The notes: generated by a model not told the origin, from the letters alone. 64,000 nt of DNA from Bisporella sp. PMI_857 (GCA_021307315.1 JAJSPD010000095.1:1-64000), one strand, 5' to 3'; positions 10,410 to 24,142 are shown, counted from the stretch's first letter. Numbers and translations are program-made.

Positions 10410-13400
10410 ATGATCCTGCCTCGGCTTGTTCTAATTTCTACCTTTGTAGTCACTGGCTTTGCAGCTAGTCAAGTGGCTACGATCCAGTTCACACCCGCAC
10501 CATCTTCCTTACAATTAGTCAGTGCTTCGTATTCTCCATCAATTCGACTAGACTACAAAGACTGGCCAGGAGTCATACGAACAGCTCAAGATCTAGCTCA
10601 AGACTTTGGTCGCGTTACAGGAAGAAACGGCAGCGTCTATCTCACGAACAGCACAGCAGCTGCGCCGAGTTCCCCTGTCATAATCGCTGGGACTATTGGG
10701 AATTCCAGTCTCATTGATGGTCTTATTGCGGGCGGAAAGATTAGTGTTTCAAACATCAAAGGGAAATGGGAGTCCTATTCTTCGCAGCTTGTCTTGAACC
10801 CTATTTCTGGCGTATCTGTTGCTCTAGTGATTGCCGGGAGCGACAAGAGAGGCACGATATATGGATTGTACGATGTCTCACAGCAGATTGGAGTCTCTCC
10901 ATGGTACTGGTGGGCAGATGTACCAACAATAAAAAGGACTGTTGTCTATGCTGTAGACGTCATCAAAATTCAGGGACCGCCTTCCGTCAAGTATCGAGGC
11001 ATATTTCTGAATGATGAAGCACCGGCACTTACAGGTTGGATCAGAGCAAACTACCCAAATGGCGTATATGGTCTAGGATTCAATTCGCAGTTTTATTCGA
11101 AAGTTTTCGAGCTATTGCTCCGGCTCAGAGCCAACTATCTCTGGCCTGCTATGTGGTCCAGCATGTTCTATGCAGATGATGCCAATAATGGGCCTACGGC
11201 AGACATGTTTGGCATCGTTATGGGAACTAGCCACACTGAGCCTATGGCAAGGGCAACGAACGAGGAGGGTCATTTTCTAACTGGTGAGTGGGATTGGGTG
11301 GGCAATACTGCTAACGTTAAGGCATTCATGAAGGATGGAGTACAAAGAGCTAAGACATGGGATACTCTATGGACAATGGGAATGCGAGGCGCGGGAGATA
11401 CGGCATCCCCAACACTTGACGCACCAACACTTGAAACAATTATCAACTACCAAAAGACGCTCCTGCAACAAACATTGAGCGTGACAGATGTATCCAAAGT
11501 GCCTAAGATGTGGTGTTTATATAAGGTCTGTCTCCAAAATTGGCCGTGCTGGTTTGGGCTGACTCTTTCCGTTCAGGAAGTTGGAGGATATTTCCAAGCA
11601 GGCTTAACCGTACCAGAAGATATCACATTGCTCTGGACAGATGATAACAATGGGAATTTATTGCGCGTTCCACTTTCAAATGAAACCAATCGGGCTGCCG
11701 GGGCTGGAGTCTACTATCATTTTGACTATGTTGGCTCTCCGCGCAACTACAAATGGATAAACTCAATTCAGCTCGCAAAAACTTGGGAACAAATGCACCT
11801 GGCGTATGAGAGAAATGCGAGGCAGATTTGGATTGTGAATGTGGGAGATCTGAAACCGTTGGTGGGTTAACATTCCTCAATAGTGTTCTTTTTGCAAGCT
11901 GAACTTTTGCAGGAGATCCCTATAAACCACTTCCTAGATATGGCATACGATATGGCGAGCTTCGGGACTCCTGCCAGCACAGATGAGTGGTTAAAATCTT
12001 GGGCAACACGACAATTTGGATCAAGTGTTGGCGATGCCACCGCTGCCGTGATATCCACATATGGAAAACTTATTATAAGAAGAAAATATGAGCAGCTCAG
12101 TACTACTCCATTTGCACTCAGCGTTGCTAATTATGACGAGGCGGAGAAAGTTCTCCAGGAGTGGACTACTCTTTTAAGCACCACGCAAAAGTTATATGAT
12201 TCGTTAAATGCGGCTACGCAGGTGCCTTTCTTTGAGATGGTGTTACACCCGGTTCTTGCAGGAAAAACGGTGCAGGAGATTTACATCAAGGCGGCTCTTA
12301 ATGCATGGTACGCGCGACAGCACAGAACAAGCACAAACGCTTTGGCTTCACAAGTTGTAGCAGCCTTTGCTGCTGATGCTTCAATTTCTGCCCGGTATAA
12401 CGGCCTGCTCAATGGTAAATGGAATCATATGATGGATCAGGTGCATCTTGGGTATACTAGCTGGTTTGTTCTGTCCAGATTTCTCTTTATTTACTGCTGA
12501 TCTGCGTAGGAATGACCCGGCCGCGAACACCATGCCCAGTGTTTCGTATGTTTCAAGCAGCACAGTTCCAACGGCTGGCATAATGGGTGTCTCTATTCAG
12601 GGCAGCGACACTAGTGTCCCTGGAGATCCGGCACTCACCATCATACCTGTGAATCCGTACATGCCATCAAGCGATTATCGGTATATCGACATCTTTACCC
12701 GCAATAATGGCTCATTCGCCTATTCAGTAACTTCTAATGTCTCATATGTTACAGTGTCACCATCCTCTGGCACAATATCTTCATCTGGAATCTCGGATGT
12801 ACGGGCTAATATTAGTGTTAACTGGGCTTTGGCTCCGGCGGGCCTCACCTACGCTCGCATTTCCGTCTCGGGAACTGGTATTAATGGAACTACCCTTACT
12901 CTTCCGGTGAACAAGACGAGCGTCCCATCCACTTTCAAGGGATTCGTCGAATCCAATGGAGTAATAGCTTTTGAAGCAGAACATTACCAGTCTGTAACTC
13001 CTGGTTTGTCGGCGTCTTATATGATGATTCCCGGCTATGGCCGTACTGTCTCCGGCGTAACTCTTTCCCCTGTTACGTGTCCTTCCCAGACTACATCGTC
13101 CGGGCCAAAGCTATCGTATAATTTTCATGTGTTCACCGCTCAAACCGCGAAAATAAGCATATACTTCGGATCGTCGCTCAATGTCGACCCTACCCGTCCT
13201 CTCCAGTATGCTCTTTCACTTGATGGTGGTGTAGTGTCTACGGTACAGCCCGTCCCATCAACCAATCTAGGGACAGTACCATCAGGTTGGACAGATGCTG
13301 TTAATAGAGCTGGCTGGACCTCAAATATATATCGCACGATGAGTGCAGGTAGCCATACATTAGATATTTGGATACTTGAACCGGGTTTAGTGATTCAAAG

Positions 13401-13467
13401 GCTTGTCATCGACATAGGAGGAGTCCAGGCTAGCTACCTTGGCCCACCAGAAAGCTTGAAAGTTTGA
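10410..13467 (+). CDS. Secreted GH115 alpha-glucuronidase
   Basis: Four exons (10410-11525, 11577-11861, 11913-12463, 12510-13467) give 969 aa, normal for family GH115. The enzymes are exo-acting alpha-(4-O-methyl)glucuronidases that remove glucuronic acid side chains from glucuronoxylan outside the cell. Residues 1-19 are a signal peptide (MILPRLVLISTFVVTGFAAS). Family-typical stretches include KYRGIFLNDEAPAL, RANYLWPAMWSSMFYADD, GIVMGTSHTEPMAR, ITLLWTDDNNGN, VNVGDLKPLEIPINHFLDM and HMMDQVHLGYTSW. The C-terminal domain (VIAFEAEHYQ to the end) is the beta-sandwich module seen in GH115. The three introns are 46-51 nt; the first is free of in-frame stops, but removing it restores the family sequence WCLYK-EVGGYF. 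No lesion was seen. Confidence 0.92.
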
Positions 13468-14130
13468 CAATTTTTATTATTTGTCACATCGATTAGTTTA
13501 AGCTCATTCGATGATAAGCTGATTGGTTAATTTATTGTCTGATTGGCAAGTTGAATCTCAATGGACTAGTTTGTAAAATTATTGGGCGATCTTTTGAGAT
13601 CGGAATAAGCATCAGTGTATCAACTTTGAGATCAGGCCGGAATTATAACTCTGTATCCTGGATCTTTGAATGTTCGGCCAGCTGAAGGGACATCCAAGTC
13701 AGAACCACGCTCGCCTTACCCAGTGTAAGCTGCCACAGGTCCAACTCTAAACTAACAAAAAGCTGATTCAATGGGCGTTCATTAAAAGGGTTATCCGGCA
13801 TTACGGTGTGGTGGAGTCCAAAGCGGCAATAATTTAATTTTAAATAGACGACTTCGCTGTATGAAATTGTCTGCTGGGGAAACATGGTGGAAAGGCCGAT
13901 GAGTGTTTGAAAGTTGCAGCCTGGATCACGAGCATTTGCCGCGTGCCCCGCCACCAACGCACCGCGTCATTCTTACCCTCAACACCACATCAAAGGAGCT
14001 ATATTTACAGACCATTGCTCGAAGATGATGGTTTGATTCACTTTACCAACGCTTTAGAGTCCAGATTACCGCTTTAAAGGGAAGGATTTCCTCACATCGG
14101 AACGAAGAAGCAGAGCCATAAAACAGAACA
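13468..14130. other. Intergenic
   Basis: 663 bases between the end of the GH115 gene and the start of the GYP7-type gene on the same strand. No gene or repeat seen; the right half should hold the GYP7 promoter and leader. Confidence 0.5.
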
Positions 14131-16954
14131 ATGACGTCGTCTTCCGGTCCTGCGAGACCTCCCTCTCCAACCAGCAGCTTCTATGCTCTAAGCGATGACG
14201 AGGAAGGGGAGTATAATACGATCACGCATACTTCGAGTGGTAGAGGAGTGAAACTCCTCTTTTCCAAGAGCAAGGTATGGTCAAAAGAACAACCATAGAA
14301 CTGATCGTGAGTGCGGGGCATGGGCTGATTCTCTCCTAGGTTTACATACACCCCACCCCATCTGCGAAGGACAATATTCCCGGGTACATTGCGCTTCTGC
14401 AACAGAAGCCTGCTGCCAATTCACGGCCTACAACTGCCTCTTCGACGAATTCGAAATTGAAAGCTGCAGATTCCTTGCTTTTAGCTTGGCTTCCCGAACA
14501 CTCCCTTGGGGACGCAAAGGATACGTACGTGAAGGTTGATTTATCAGAGGGTGATTCGCCTCCAAAGCAATCATATCTCGTTCCCCCTCCTCCTACGACT
14601 ACCATACATACTGGGTCAGTAGGCCACTATGCATTCGCCATCCCAGTGTCCGCAGTTTATAGTTTGTTGGTCAGGCCACCGAGTCTAGGATGGTGGTACG
14701 GCTCCGTAATTATCAACCCAAAGGGAGGAGATTCGTTTCCAGCACTATTTTTCCATGATAATGAATGTCCTTCGACGATACTACAGAAGAAGAAACGGAC
14801 TCGGGAGAGCTTTGATCCATTTGGTGTCAATGGCGAGATGTTCTGGGGTGGCGATGAGGTATTGAGGTGGTTGAGGCGATATGTGACAATTGAGCGAAGT
14901 GGAGCTGAGCCAAATATATATCTGGTAGAACCGAGTGCGGAAGATAAGGAGGCATTTGGGGACAAGCCTGTTACGTCTGCAATCGTGCGCCAACCAACCA
15001 ACGGTATGCGGATTGGAGGTGCAGCTGGCGCAAGTCCTTCTGGCTTGAATGTGACGCGAGATGCGGTAATGGACCCTGTTACAAAATTTGTTAAGGAAGC
15101 AGGATGGAATTTGATGGAAAAATTCAGCAAGGTTACGACGTTCACCAGGAGGACTGCTGAGGCGGTGGCTGATAATCCCAAAGTTCCACCTCAGGTGAAA
15201 CGATTATTGAGAAATGCGGAGGTGCAGACACTACAGGAAGAGTTTGATAGCGCGCGGATTTATCTTGCAAGGTGGGCTATGGGAATTGCGGAGCAGAGCG
15301 AACGAGATCGGAACCAGCGAATTTGGACCGCCAAGGATGTTTTAGAATTGGAGGAGACAGATGTAGGAGACTTCGAGCTGCTGGATTCGGAAATGGGCTC
15401 ATTGTCCATGAAGGAGCAACGAAAGCCAGTGACCTTGAAAGAGTGGAAGACATTTTTCGACCAGAAGACAGGGAGGCTTCAAATCACTGCTGATGAAGTC
15501 AAAGATCGCATTTTCCACGGAGGACTTGATGGAGATGACGGTGTACGGAAAGACGCGTGGCTTTTCCTTCTTGGGGTGCACGATTGGCACTCCTCCTACG
15601 ATGAGAGGAAGGCGGATTTGGCATCACTTCGTGACGAATATGTCAAATTGAAAGGCGCATGGTGGGATCGACTTGTAGATCTCGGCGGGGAAGGAGACGA
15701 AGGAGAATGGTGGCGGGAGCAAAGAGGCCGAATAGGTAACATATCTCCAGATATCTGTTGAAAGTAGAACAAATAGCTAACGAGTCCCATTTCTTGGGGT
15801 TGCCACGATAGAGAAGGATGTCCACAGAACAGACCGCGGTATACCGCTATTTGCTGGCGAGGATACACCGCATCCAGATCCGAATTCACCTTTCGCAGAC
15901 GTAGGCACTAATGTCCACTTAGAACAATTAAAGGACATGTTACTTACGTACAACGAATATAACAAGGATCTTGGCTATGTCCAAGGAATGTCAGATCTCT
16001 TGGCACCTATCTATGCAGTAATGCAAGACGATGCGATTGCATTCTGGGGATTCCAGCATTTCATGGACAGAATGGAGCGGAATTTCCTGCGAGACCAGAG
16101 TGGGATGCGAAAGCAACTGCTTACTCTTGATCACCTAGTGCAACTGATGGACCCAAAACTATATTTACACCTACAGAGCGCAGATTCTACGAATTTCTTC
16201 TTTTTCTTCCGGATGTTATTAGTCTGGTTCAAGAGAGAGTTCGCCTGGGCCGATGTGCTACACCTCTGGGAGGTGCTGTGGACGGACTATCTGAGCTCGA
16301 ATTTCCACCTCTTTATCGCTTTAGCCATCTTGGAAAAGCATCGATCCGTGATTATGGATCATCTCAAGCATTTCGATGAGGTTTTGAAATATGGTATGTA
16401 CTGGGGAATCAATATTTATCTCGAGAAGCATATTAATGAAAGCTATAGTTAACGAACTTTCAAATACAATGGACTTAGAGTCAACACTGGTCCGCGCTGA
16501 GGCTTTATTCAAGCGCTTTCAGCGCACTGTAGAGGCTATCGACAAGAAATCGAACTTCCCAGCGCCAAAGCTACGACAGCGACATACCACGAGAACTGAG
16601 TCCGCAGGCTCGCTTTCAAATTCTCCCATTACACCAGCCAACCTTCCTAATCCGCCTTCTCCCGCACATGATCGGCACCCATCAAACGATATAAATACGA
16701 AGAGCCAGACCAGCGGCTCTGATGCCGTGACCGTAGCTAACTCTGGAGTCTCTCCATCTCGTACCGGGCAAGTCGATAAGGGAAAGCGTAAGATGAGTAG
16801 TGAGGCGCCAAGGACTAGCTCAGAAGAGCTACAAGACCAGAGGCCCAAGGTGATTAGTCCTGAACTAAGAGAGCTGTTGAGCCGAAAAGTGGTGATTCTT
16901 CCACGAAAGACCGTAAGAAAGAACGGTGAAGGTATGTCTAAGGCTGGAAGATAG
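14131..16954 (+). CDS. GYP7: Rab GTPase-activating protein, GYP7 type (TBC domain)
   Basis: Four exons (14131-14274, 14340-15735, 15812-16393, 16449-16954) give 875 aa. TBC proteins speed GTP hydrolysis by Rab GTPases; GYP7 acts on Ypt7-type Rabs in vacuole and endosome traffic. The N-terminal half (about 1-300) matches the conserved GYP7 leader region, including LLFSKSKVYIHPTPS and a WWYGSVIINPKGGDSFPALF segment. The TBC domain spans roughly 470-735. Its arginine finger is in EKDVHRTDR (about 514-522) and its glutamine finger in DLGYVQGMSDLLAPIYAVMQ (about 565-584), both intact. The C-terminal tail is Ser/Pro-rich and low complexity. Splicing is supported because the second intron rejoins RI-EKDVHRTDR and the third rejoins EVLKY-VNELSNTMDLE, both family sequences. 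Confidence 0.93.
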
Positions 16955-17317
16955 GGTAGGGTGATAGCATGGAACTCATTTCAAATCGGGTGTATATATT
17001 TTGGCGCTTTGGAATGGATTGAGGCGTTTAAGTCATAGCATAGGTGGCAAGACAATATTTATCACTGGCCGATAAAGAGCATGGTAAGGAAAGCAAAATC
17101 ACCCATTTATGTTCTGGTTGTTCACATCGGAAAGCTCTACAGAGAAGTATGTATTTCGACATGCGCTCGCAGTGTTGCTCCATTCTTAATATAATATGAA
17201 ATACACTCAATAATTCCTGAATATACAATCTACCCATATATTACATTCTATCCATAGAACCGCCTAAAGAGATGATTGGCCGAGCATGCAATACATAAAA
17301 TCCGCCAACCTATATCA
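16955..17317. other. Convergent intergenic spacer
   Basis: 363 bases between two converging genes (GYP7 type to the left, zinc-cluster regulator to the right). It should contain both polyadenylation regions. The sequence is A/T-rich and has no other feature. Confidence 0.5.
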
Positions 17318-19693
17318 TCACATCATATCAAACCTTGCCAAATCGTTTTCATATAGCGGTATCGTATTCGGGTTCCCTGCTAAGTAATTATCAAAAAGCA
17401 TCATCATGTTATCCGTCGTGTCCAACTGAATGCTCGTCCAGTCTTCCGGAGGCAGACTCTGCCAGCTCGAATCCTCCAGGAAATTCACCGTACCGTCTTG
17501 TCCCATATACCCTCCTCCAGCTTTTGGCACTACAATTTGTGGCTGGGATTGCGGTTGCGATGGTATTGATGGAGCAGGTGGGATGGTGTTGCGGAGGTTT
17601 TGTTCGATGCAAGCCTGCGCTCCCTTGAATAGCACTTTGCATATTCCGGCGATGCGTTTCGCGCCTGTTGCTCTCACAGACGCGTCTTGCAAAGAGTCGA
17701 CGACCTGCGCCAGGAGAGTCATATCCTCGTGGTCCGTGTTTAGAATTGCGGTGCCGAGAATGACGATAAATGGAGTGAATGGCGAGAATGTGAGAGCCCA
17801 GTCTACATATGATTTGATGGCGTAGTCGCGGCTGCCAAGGAACCGAGAACACAATGTTTGGTGCAGCGTGAGACCCTCGCGGGCCACAGCAATGCATTCG
17901 TCGGAGAAGCGAAGTGGATGCGGACTAGACGAAGGAATCGAACGGTAGACAAGAGTAAGGTTAGCCATTATTGTTACTTCGGTGTCGAGGAAGGGCTCTC
18001 TCTGCTTTTCGGTCATTTTGGTAAATTGTTCCTAGATCAAACTATTAACATCCATCGTCTATCTAGGGGAGTGCATTGTGGAAATAAATACTTTGCAACG
18101 GCGCCGTAGTTTCAATAGCTCCTCGCCGAGTACTCGAGCGATAGCAGCTTTCCGTTCTGGAGATTGAAGCTGCCCCTGCGCCGAGTAGAGCTTTTCATAT
18201 ATCTGGCCCTGCGCTCTCGCAAAATCGAACCATATGACCATCATATCATAGAAAGGATATGTTGGCACTTCGGGGTAGCCAGTGGTTATGTCATAATCCG
18301 AGAAATTCGGTGTTCTCCCAAGATTGAGAGCAAACCCTTTGTCTAAAATGTAGGCAAGCCAGAACCATGTTTTCTTCATATTCAGTAGATCGTCTTCTGG
18401 ATCATTCTTAACTCGGTGAAGACCACAGTCCAGGCATATCCGCGCCGCCATAGATATCAACCTCCATGCTAAATGATGATCTGGTCGCGTAATTGCTACG
18501 TAAGTCTATGAAAACAACTAGTCAATTTTCTTATATTCATACCTAACCAACAGTAGCTTTAGAAAGCTCGCTTACAGCAAATAGTAATGCCTCGATATTA
18601 AAGATCGAAGGCTCCAGAAATGGCGTCAATTTTGTGAGTGTGGATGTGATATTTTGTTGACACATTGAAATTGCCTCTGGAATAGAAGTTGGATCCACAT
18701 TGCATAATTCGAAACTTTCCTGACTAGCTGATTGTAAAACACCCAGCAGGCCGCAATTGGCAACTATAAAATCCGCAATTGAATACCCCTCTACTGGAAA
18801 GTATACTCTCTGGCAGATTTCCTTGAATCGATCTATATCTGCCATTGGCGTACATAAAAACAACTCATCCGGTAGGGCTAATGGTAGATATCAATAATGG
18901 GACGGTAATATGCCAAGGCTAGATCCTTAACGGACATGGCACTTACCATCAATTAAACGGAATACTGACAGGGCGATCTCAGTAGATATCATCGGCAGCC
19001 CAGGATTGTATTTGTTGCCATTGTGAAAATACGCTTCTTTCGGCGCGTGTCGAAGTGAGTGTAAAACCGACGGCGTGCTCGCATTCGTTTGGGATGCCGG
19101 AGAGTTATTCGAATGAAGCGCATCAAGAATTTTGCCCGCTTCCTCAGAGTGGGCCTCGAAAGAGGACTGTCCAAGATAGTGATTGCTATCACTAGCAACA
19201 CTAGAACTCTCCTTAGCGTCTGAGCTGGGAGATGTGGCATCGTATCTGACTAAGCCCACTGCTAAGTGGGAATGTTGAGGTTTTGGCAGGTCTTCTCTAC
19301 TCAAACTTGAGATGGATGTTTGGAGCTGCGCCAGACGCGCATTGATAATCTCTAGCTGCTCCTCGCTTGCAAATGGGTTAGTTTATGATAAAGAAGTATA
19401 GCAGGGGGTATTAAAGCGTACTATTTAGGGGATATTAATACCCGTTGCCGCTTCTGCGTGGGCTTTTCTGCGGTTCTGCAAGGAATATTTGAGGCTTGAC
19501 AGGAGGAACATGGATCCAACCTGTCACAGCGAATCTAGAAGAATCTACTTTAGTGTTCTATTCTGCTTTTTCCATTTTTCATTTTTCATATAGAACCAAT
19601 CACCTTTCTAGATCTACATGCTTGACATGCTCTGAGACCAGTACTGAATGTGGATTGGTCTTGGCTCAGAGCCTTCTCGTCGGCTCCACTCAT
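17318..19693 (-). CDS. Zn2Cys6 transcription factor, divergent from ABC transporter
   Basis: Six exons on the minus strand (19693-19604, 19534-19442, 19361-18947, 18877-18548, 18495-18092, 18031-17318) give 681 aa. The zinc cluster is split by the first intron: ACQACRSRK at the end of exon 1, then IRCDRLDPCSSCQASNIPC. All six cysteines are present with C-x2-C-x6-C-x5-C-x2-C-x6-C spacing. A basic linker (EKPTQKRQR) and a short coiled coil (EQLEIINARLAQLQTSISSL) for dimerisation follow. The remainder is the fungal_trans regulatory domain (for example RLISMAARICLDCGLHR and MKKTWFWLAYILDKGFAL). The gene reads away from the ABCB transporter with 507 bases between the two start codons, so it is a good candidate to regulate that pump; this is inference from arrangement. 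The donor of intron 1 is GTGATT and the end of intron 2 could be placed a few bases differently. Confidence 0.88.
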
Positions 19694-20200
19694 GGCTTCG
19701 GGCTTTTGTGTCGCGAGATTAAAAAGCTATGGTGGTACCAGAAGGGGGGTCAATATTAATTTTGAAGAAATGCAGGAAGGCGTGAGCTCGTGGAACGACG
19801 AAGAGTGCAACGCACTCTGGTAAAAACACAGAAACGCAGCCGGAGGCCGTGGAATGCGTGCCAAGCGTCTTGTCAAACATAAGACTCTCGCGCTATTGCT
19901 CTTTCGAGAATAGCCTCATTTTAGCCGAGACTTCCCCTTATATGATTCGGGTGTCCGTGGCCGCCGTCAGTCAGCCTTTTCGTCATGGAAATTTGACCCC
20001 AAGTCCCATCAACACAGTACCAAGAGAGGCTGCCTGAATTAATACCATGTCGGTTGCTAGTCAGATGCAGCCAAGATTTCATGATGACTCCTCAACGAGA
20101 TATAAAATATCGATCGAAAATGGCGGGATCTCCATTAAATGCCCTATAAAGAAAGTTGAACCAACGATTGTACGGGAAGACAGGCAGAACCACAAGCACG
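19694..20200. promoter_or_regulatory. Shared promoter of regulator and ABC transporter
   Basis: 507-bp divergent promoter region. It holds a perfect inverted repeat AGAGTGC-AAC-GCACTCT at 19802-19818, and a CGG-N3-CCG arrangement at 19841-19849. The second is of the inverted-triplet kind that Zn2Cys6 dimers can bind. Both sites lie nearer the regulator's start codon (109-158 bases) than the transporter's (352-399 bases). Function is inferred from position and symmetry only. Confidence 0.45.
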
Positions 20201-23200
20201 ATGGATGAGAAAACGCGACAGCCCTCGGATAGTAACTCGACGATCGAGAGCGTGGAAGAGAATCCTCCTGGAGAGAAGAGTGGTTCCATACATGATTACA
20301 TAGTAAGAATCCAAGAGCTATATTCTGAGTTGAGACTGATTCTTTCAGCGTATATTTCAGTATGCGGACAAAACAGATTGGATCTTGAATGTTATATCGC
20401 TGTTGACTTGTATCGGTTCAGGCGTAGTTCTACCCTTAATGACTGTTGTATTTGGAAATTCTATAACGTTGTTCAATGACTTTTCTGGACCCAACACAGC
20501 AAAATTTCGCCGAGAAGTCTTAAAGATGGTGTAGGTCTTTCCTCTGGCCAATTTCGTCTATTCTGACCAAGACAGTTTGTGGTTTGTCTATCTTTTCATC
20601 GCAAAACTAGTTTTGACATACGTCTCAATGGTCACGATATCAATATCGGCCATCAGAACAACCAGAAGCCTTCGTCAAGCCTTTATGAACAGCATGTTGC
20701 GAAAAGAGATCTGGCATTTTGACCATCAGGACTCTAGTGCCGTAGCTGTTCTAGTTAGTAAGCAGTTCAATTCCACCGTCTTCCCTCGCAAGAAGTTCAC
20801 TAACCTGGATTAATAGCTACGAATGGAGCTCGGATCACGAAGGGCATATCGGACAAGCTTGCCATAACTATTCAGCAATCAACCACCTTCTTTGCAGCTT
20901 TTATTGTGGCTCTAGTAGTTCAGTGGAAATTGACCCTGATTACTATAACCATCGTACCCGTGATAGTTATCACAACTGGAGTTTGTGTTGCGCTAGATAC
21001 AAAGGTCGAGTCCAAGGTCATGCGCACATATTCAAGAGCAGCATCTATGGCCCAGGAAGCAATATCCACAATTCGAACAGTCCATGCCTTTTGGGCACAA
21101 TCAAAGATGCTAACAAAGTACGACGTATATTTGACTGAAGCCCATACCGAGGGTCGGAAAAGGTCCCTCATCTATGCTATCATGTTTTCCTCTGAAACAT
21201 TCTTGATTTACTCCATGGTTGCCCTAGCGTTCTGGCAAGGTTATAGAATGTTCATCAGTGGCGAAGTGTCTAACGTTGGAAAAGTCTTCACTGTTGTGTT
21301 TTCAGTCATCATGGCGGCAACCACTATCAGCGCCATGGCTCCTCAAATCCCGGTCCTTACGAATGCGGCCGCTGCTGCGTCAGAGATTTTTGAGTTGATT
21401 GACGAGCCTACAAAACTAGATCCACTCTCCAAAAGTGGCGAGAAACCCTCGACGTGCAAAGGCCAGATTGAGGTAAAGGATGTACATTTCTCCTACCCAT
21501 CGAGACCCAGCGTCAAAGTGCTAAAGGGGCTTACTCTTTCAATCCCTGCTGGGAAAACTACAGCGCTAGTTGGTGCTAGCGGTTGCGGGAAGAGTACATT
21601 AGTCGGTCTTCTAGAGCGGTGGTACGAGAGAAATTCTGGCACAATCGAGCTCGATGGCCTCGATATAGTTAAGCATAATACTCGCTGGCTTCGAAGCGAG
21701 ATCGGGCTCGTTCAGCAAGAGCCTGTTCTGTTTCAAGGAACGGTATTCGAAAATGTTGCCAACGGATTCAGGGACAACCAAAAGGCTCTTAGTAAGCAGG
21801 AACAACTTGCCTTGATTAAAGTAGCCTGTCAAACAAGTAACGCGCACGAGTTTATTACGGAACTACCAAATGGTTATGATACCGATGTGGGAGAATCAGC
21901 TGCGCTCCTCTCTGGTGGTCAACGCCAGCGTATCGCAATTGCACGAAGCATTGTTTCAAATCCCAAGATTTTGTTGCTTGATGAAGCAACCAGTGCGCTA
22001 GATCCAAGGGCCGAAGGTATTGTCCAGAATGCTCTTGATCAAGCTGCTGTAGATAGAACTACTTTAGTGATCGCTCATAAGTTGGCAACCATCAAGAACG
22101 CCGATAACATTGCCGTTATCTCCAACGGAGTGGTTGTCGAGCAGGGAACACATGACGACCTACTCCTTGCCAATGGACATTACGCTAAGCTTGTTGCTGC
22201 TCAGGACATCGGTGGTACGAATGATTACAATAGGGGCAGCGATGTCTCACCAGAATCTGACGCGGGGCAGATTGAAAAGACTGACCACCTCACTCAACAA
22301 ACCTCTCTATTCAAGCCGTCAACCCAAGGCCAGGAAGGCGAGAAATCCGAAGAAACAATCGCAACAATGGGGTACTCCCTGCTCAAATGCATCTGGATAA
22401 TGTTCGCTGAGAATAAATCCCTGTATCCCTTGTACGCACTGTCCGTATTTTGGAGCCTTGTAATTGGAGCAACATATCCCGGCCAGGCGGTTATTTTCTC
22501 GCGCATATTCCATGTATTCACTCTTGAAGAAGCTGAAGGACGGAAAAAGGCCAACTTTTGGTCCCTAATGTTTTTTGTAATCGCGCTAGGTAATTTGTTT
22601 GCGTATGCCGCTATTGGAGCAATCTCCAATACGATAGGGCAGACGGTCACCCATCGTTATCGGAAAGAGATCTTTCAAAATATGTTAAGACAGGATATGG
22701 ACTTCTTCAGTCTGCCTGGAAATACCTCTGGAGCTCTGACTTCGAAACTCTCAAGCGCTCCTTCAACCTTGCAGGATCTGCTAAGTTTCAACATATGGCT
22801 CATTCTAATTGTCATTATTAGCGTAACTTCTAGCAGCATTCTGGCTTTAGCGTTTGGCTGGAAGCTCGGGCTCGTGGTGGTATTCGGCGGTTTACCTCCT
22901 CTTATTCTATCGGGTTATATCCGCATTCGACTGGAGACATTCCTCGAGGCCAAAAATTCTGCACGTTTTGCCGAAAGCGCAGGTATTGCAAACGAGGCAG
23001 TCAATGCTATCAAAACAGTCTCCTCCTTGACGCTTGAGTCGTCCATTCTTGCTCGATATGAGGCTTTACTATCTGGAATTGTCAAAACCTCGATTACTAC
23101 ACTTTTGTGGACACTTGGCTGGTACGCCTTATCTCAATCGCTAGAGTTCCTGGTAATGGCATTGGGGTTCTGGTATGGCTCTGAACTACTCATCAAGGGC

Positions 23201-24142
23201 GAGTACACCATAACCCAATTCTTTGTCATCTTTATCGCCGTACTCTTTGCGGGTCAACAAGCCGCTCAATTCTTCGGTTATACAACCAGCATTACTTCTG
23301 CAGGTGGAGCTGCAAACTACATTTTGTGGCTGCGATTTCGTAAGCCGGTCATGCAGGAGAATATCAGCAACCTGGACCAAGGCCCCAGTGATGAAGGTGG
23401 AGATATTTCACTTTCAGAAATGAGCTTCAGGTACCGACGGACCACGGCCAGAGTGCTCCGGGAAATCTCTATGACCATTAAACACGGTGATTTCGCTGCA
23501 TTCGTGGGCCCATCTGGCTGCGGGAAATCAACAATGGTATCTCTCCTCGAACGATTTTATGATCCCACATCCGGTGCCATACACTTTGATGGTAAAGACA
23601 TCTCTACGTTCTCACCACGATTGTATCGGCAAAACATCTCCCTCGTACAGCAAGAACCAACCCTTTACTCTGGATCCATTTCTGAGAATGTCTCTGTTGG
23701 TCTCGAAACCGAAGCGACAGAAGAACAAATTCTCACCGCATGCCGACAAGCCAACGCCCTCGAATTCGTCGATTCTCTCCCAGAGGGTCTCGCAACACCA
23801 TGCGGAAATCGTGGCCTCCAGTTTTCTGGCGGTCAGAAACAACGTATCGCCATCGCTCGCGCTTTGATCCGCAAACCTCGTCTTCTATTACTAGACGAGG
23901 CAACGAGTGCGCTAGATACGCAAAGTGAGAGGATCGTACAGGAGGCGTTGGATCAGGCGAAGGAAGGGCGCACTACTATCGCGGTAGCGCATCGATTGAG
24001 CACGATCAAAGGCGCGGATGCCATTTTTGTGTTTGGAGATGGGAGAGTGGTCGAGCAGGGGACGCATGAGGAGTTATTGGCTAAAAGAGGCCGGTATTAT
24101 GATATGTGTTTAGCCCAGAGCTTGGATAGGGACGTTTCGTGA
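20201..24142 (+). CDS. ABCB-type multidrug transporter (full-length)
   Basis: Four exons (20201-20302, 20361-20530, 20576-20757, 20817-24142) give 1,259 aa with the TMD-NBD-TMD-NBD layout of P-glycoprotein-like pumps. These export hydrophobic drugs, toxins or metabolites across the plasma membrane using ATP. NBD1 has Walker A GASGCGKST (about residue 403), signature LLSGGQRQR (about 515) and Walker B ILLLDEATSALD (about 536). NBD2 has GPSGCGKST (about 1048), FSGGQKQR (about 1153) and LLLLDEATSALD (about 1175). Both sites look catalytically intact. The hydrophilic N-terminus ends at the first intron before YADKTDWILN, the usual start of the first membrane domain. The divergent neighbour is a zinc-cluster regulator, which suggests substrate-inducible expression. 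Substrate cannot be read from sequence. The ATG at 20201 is the only in-frame methionine fitting the family start. Confidence 0.93.
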
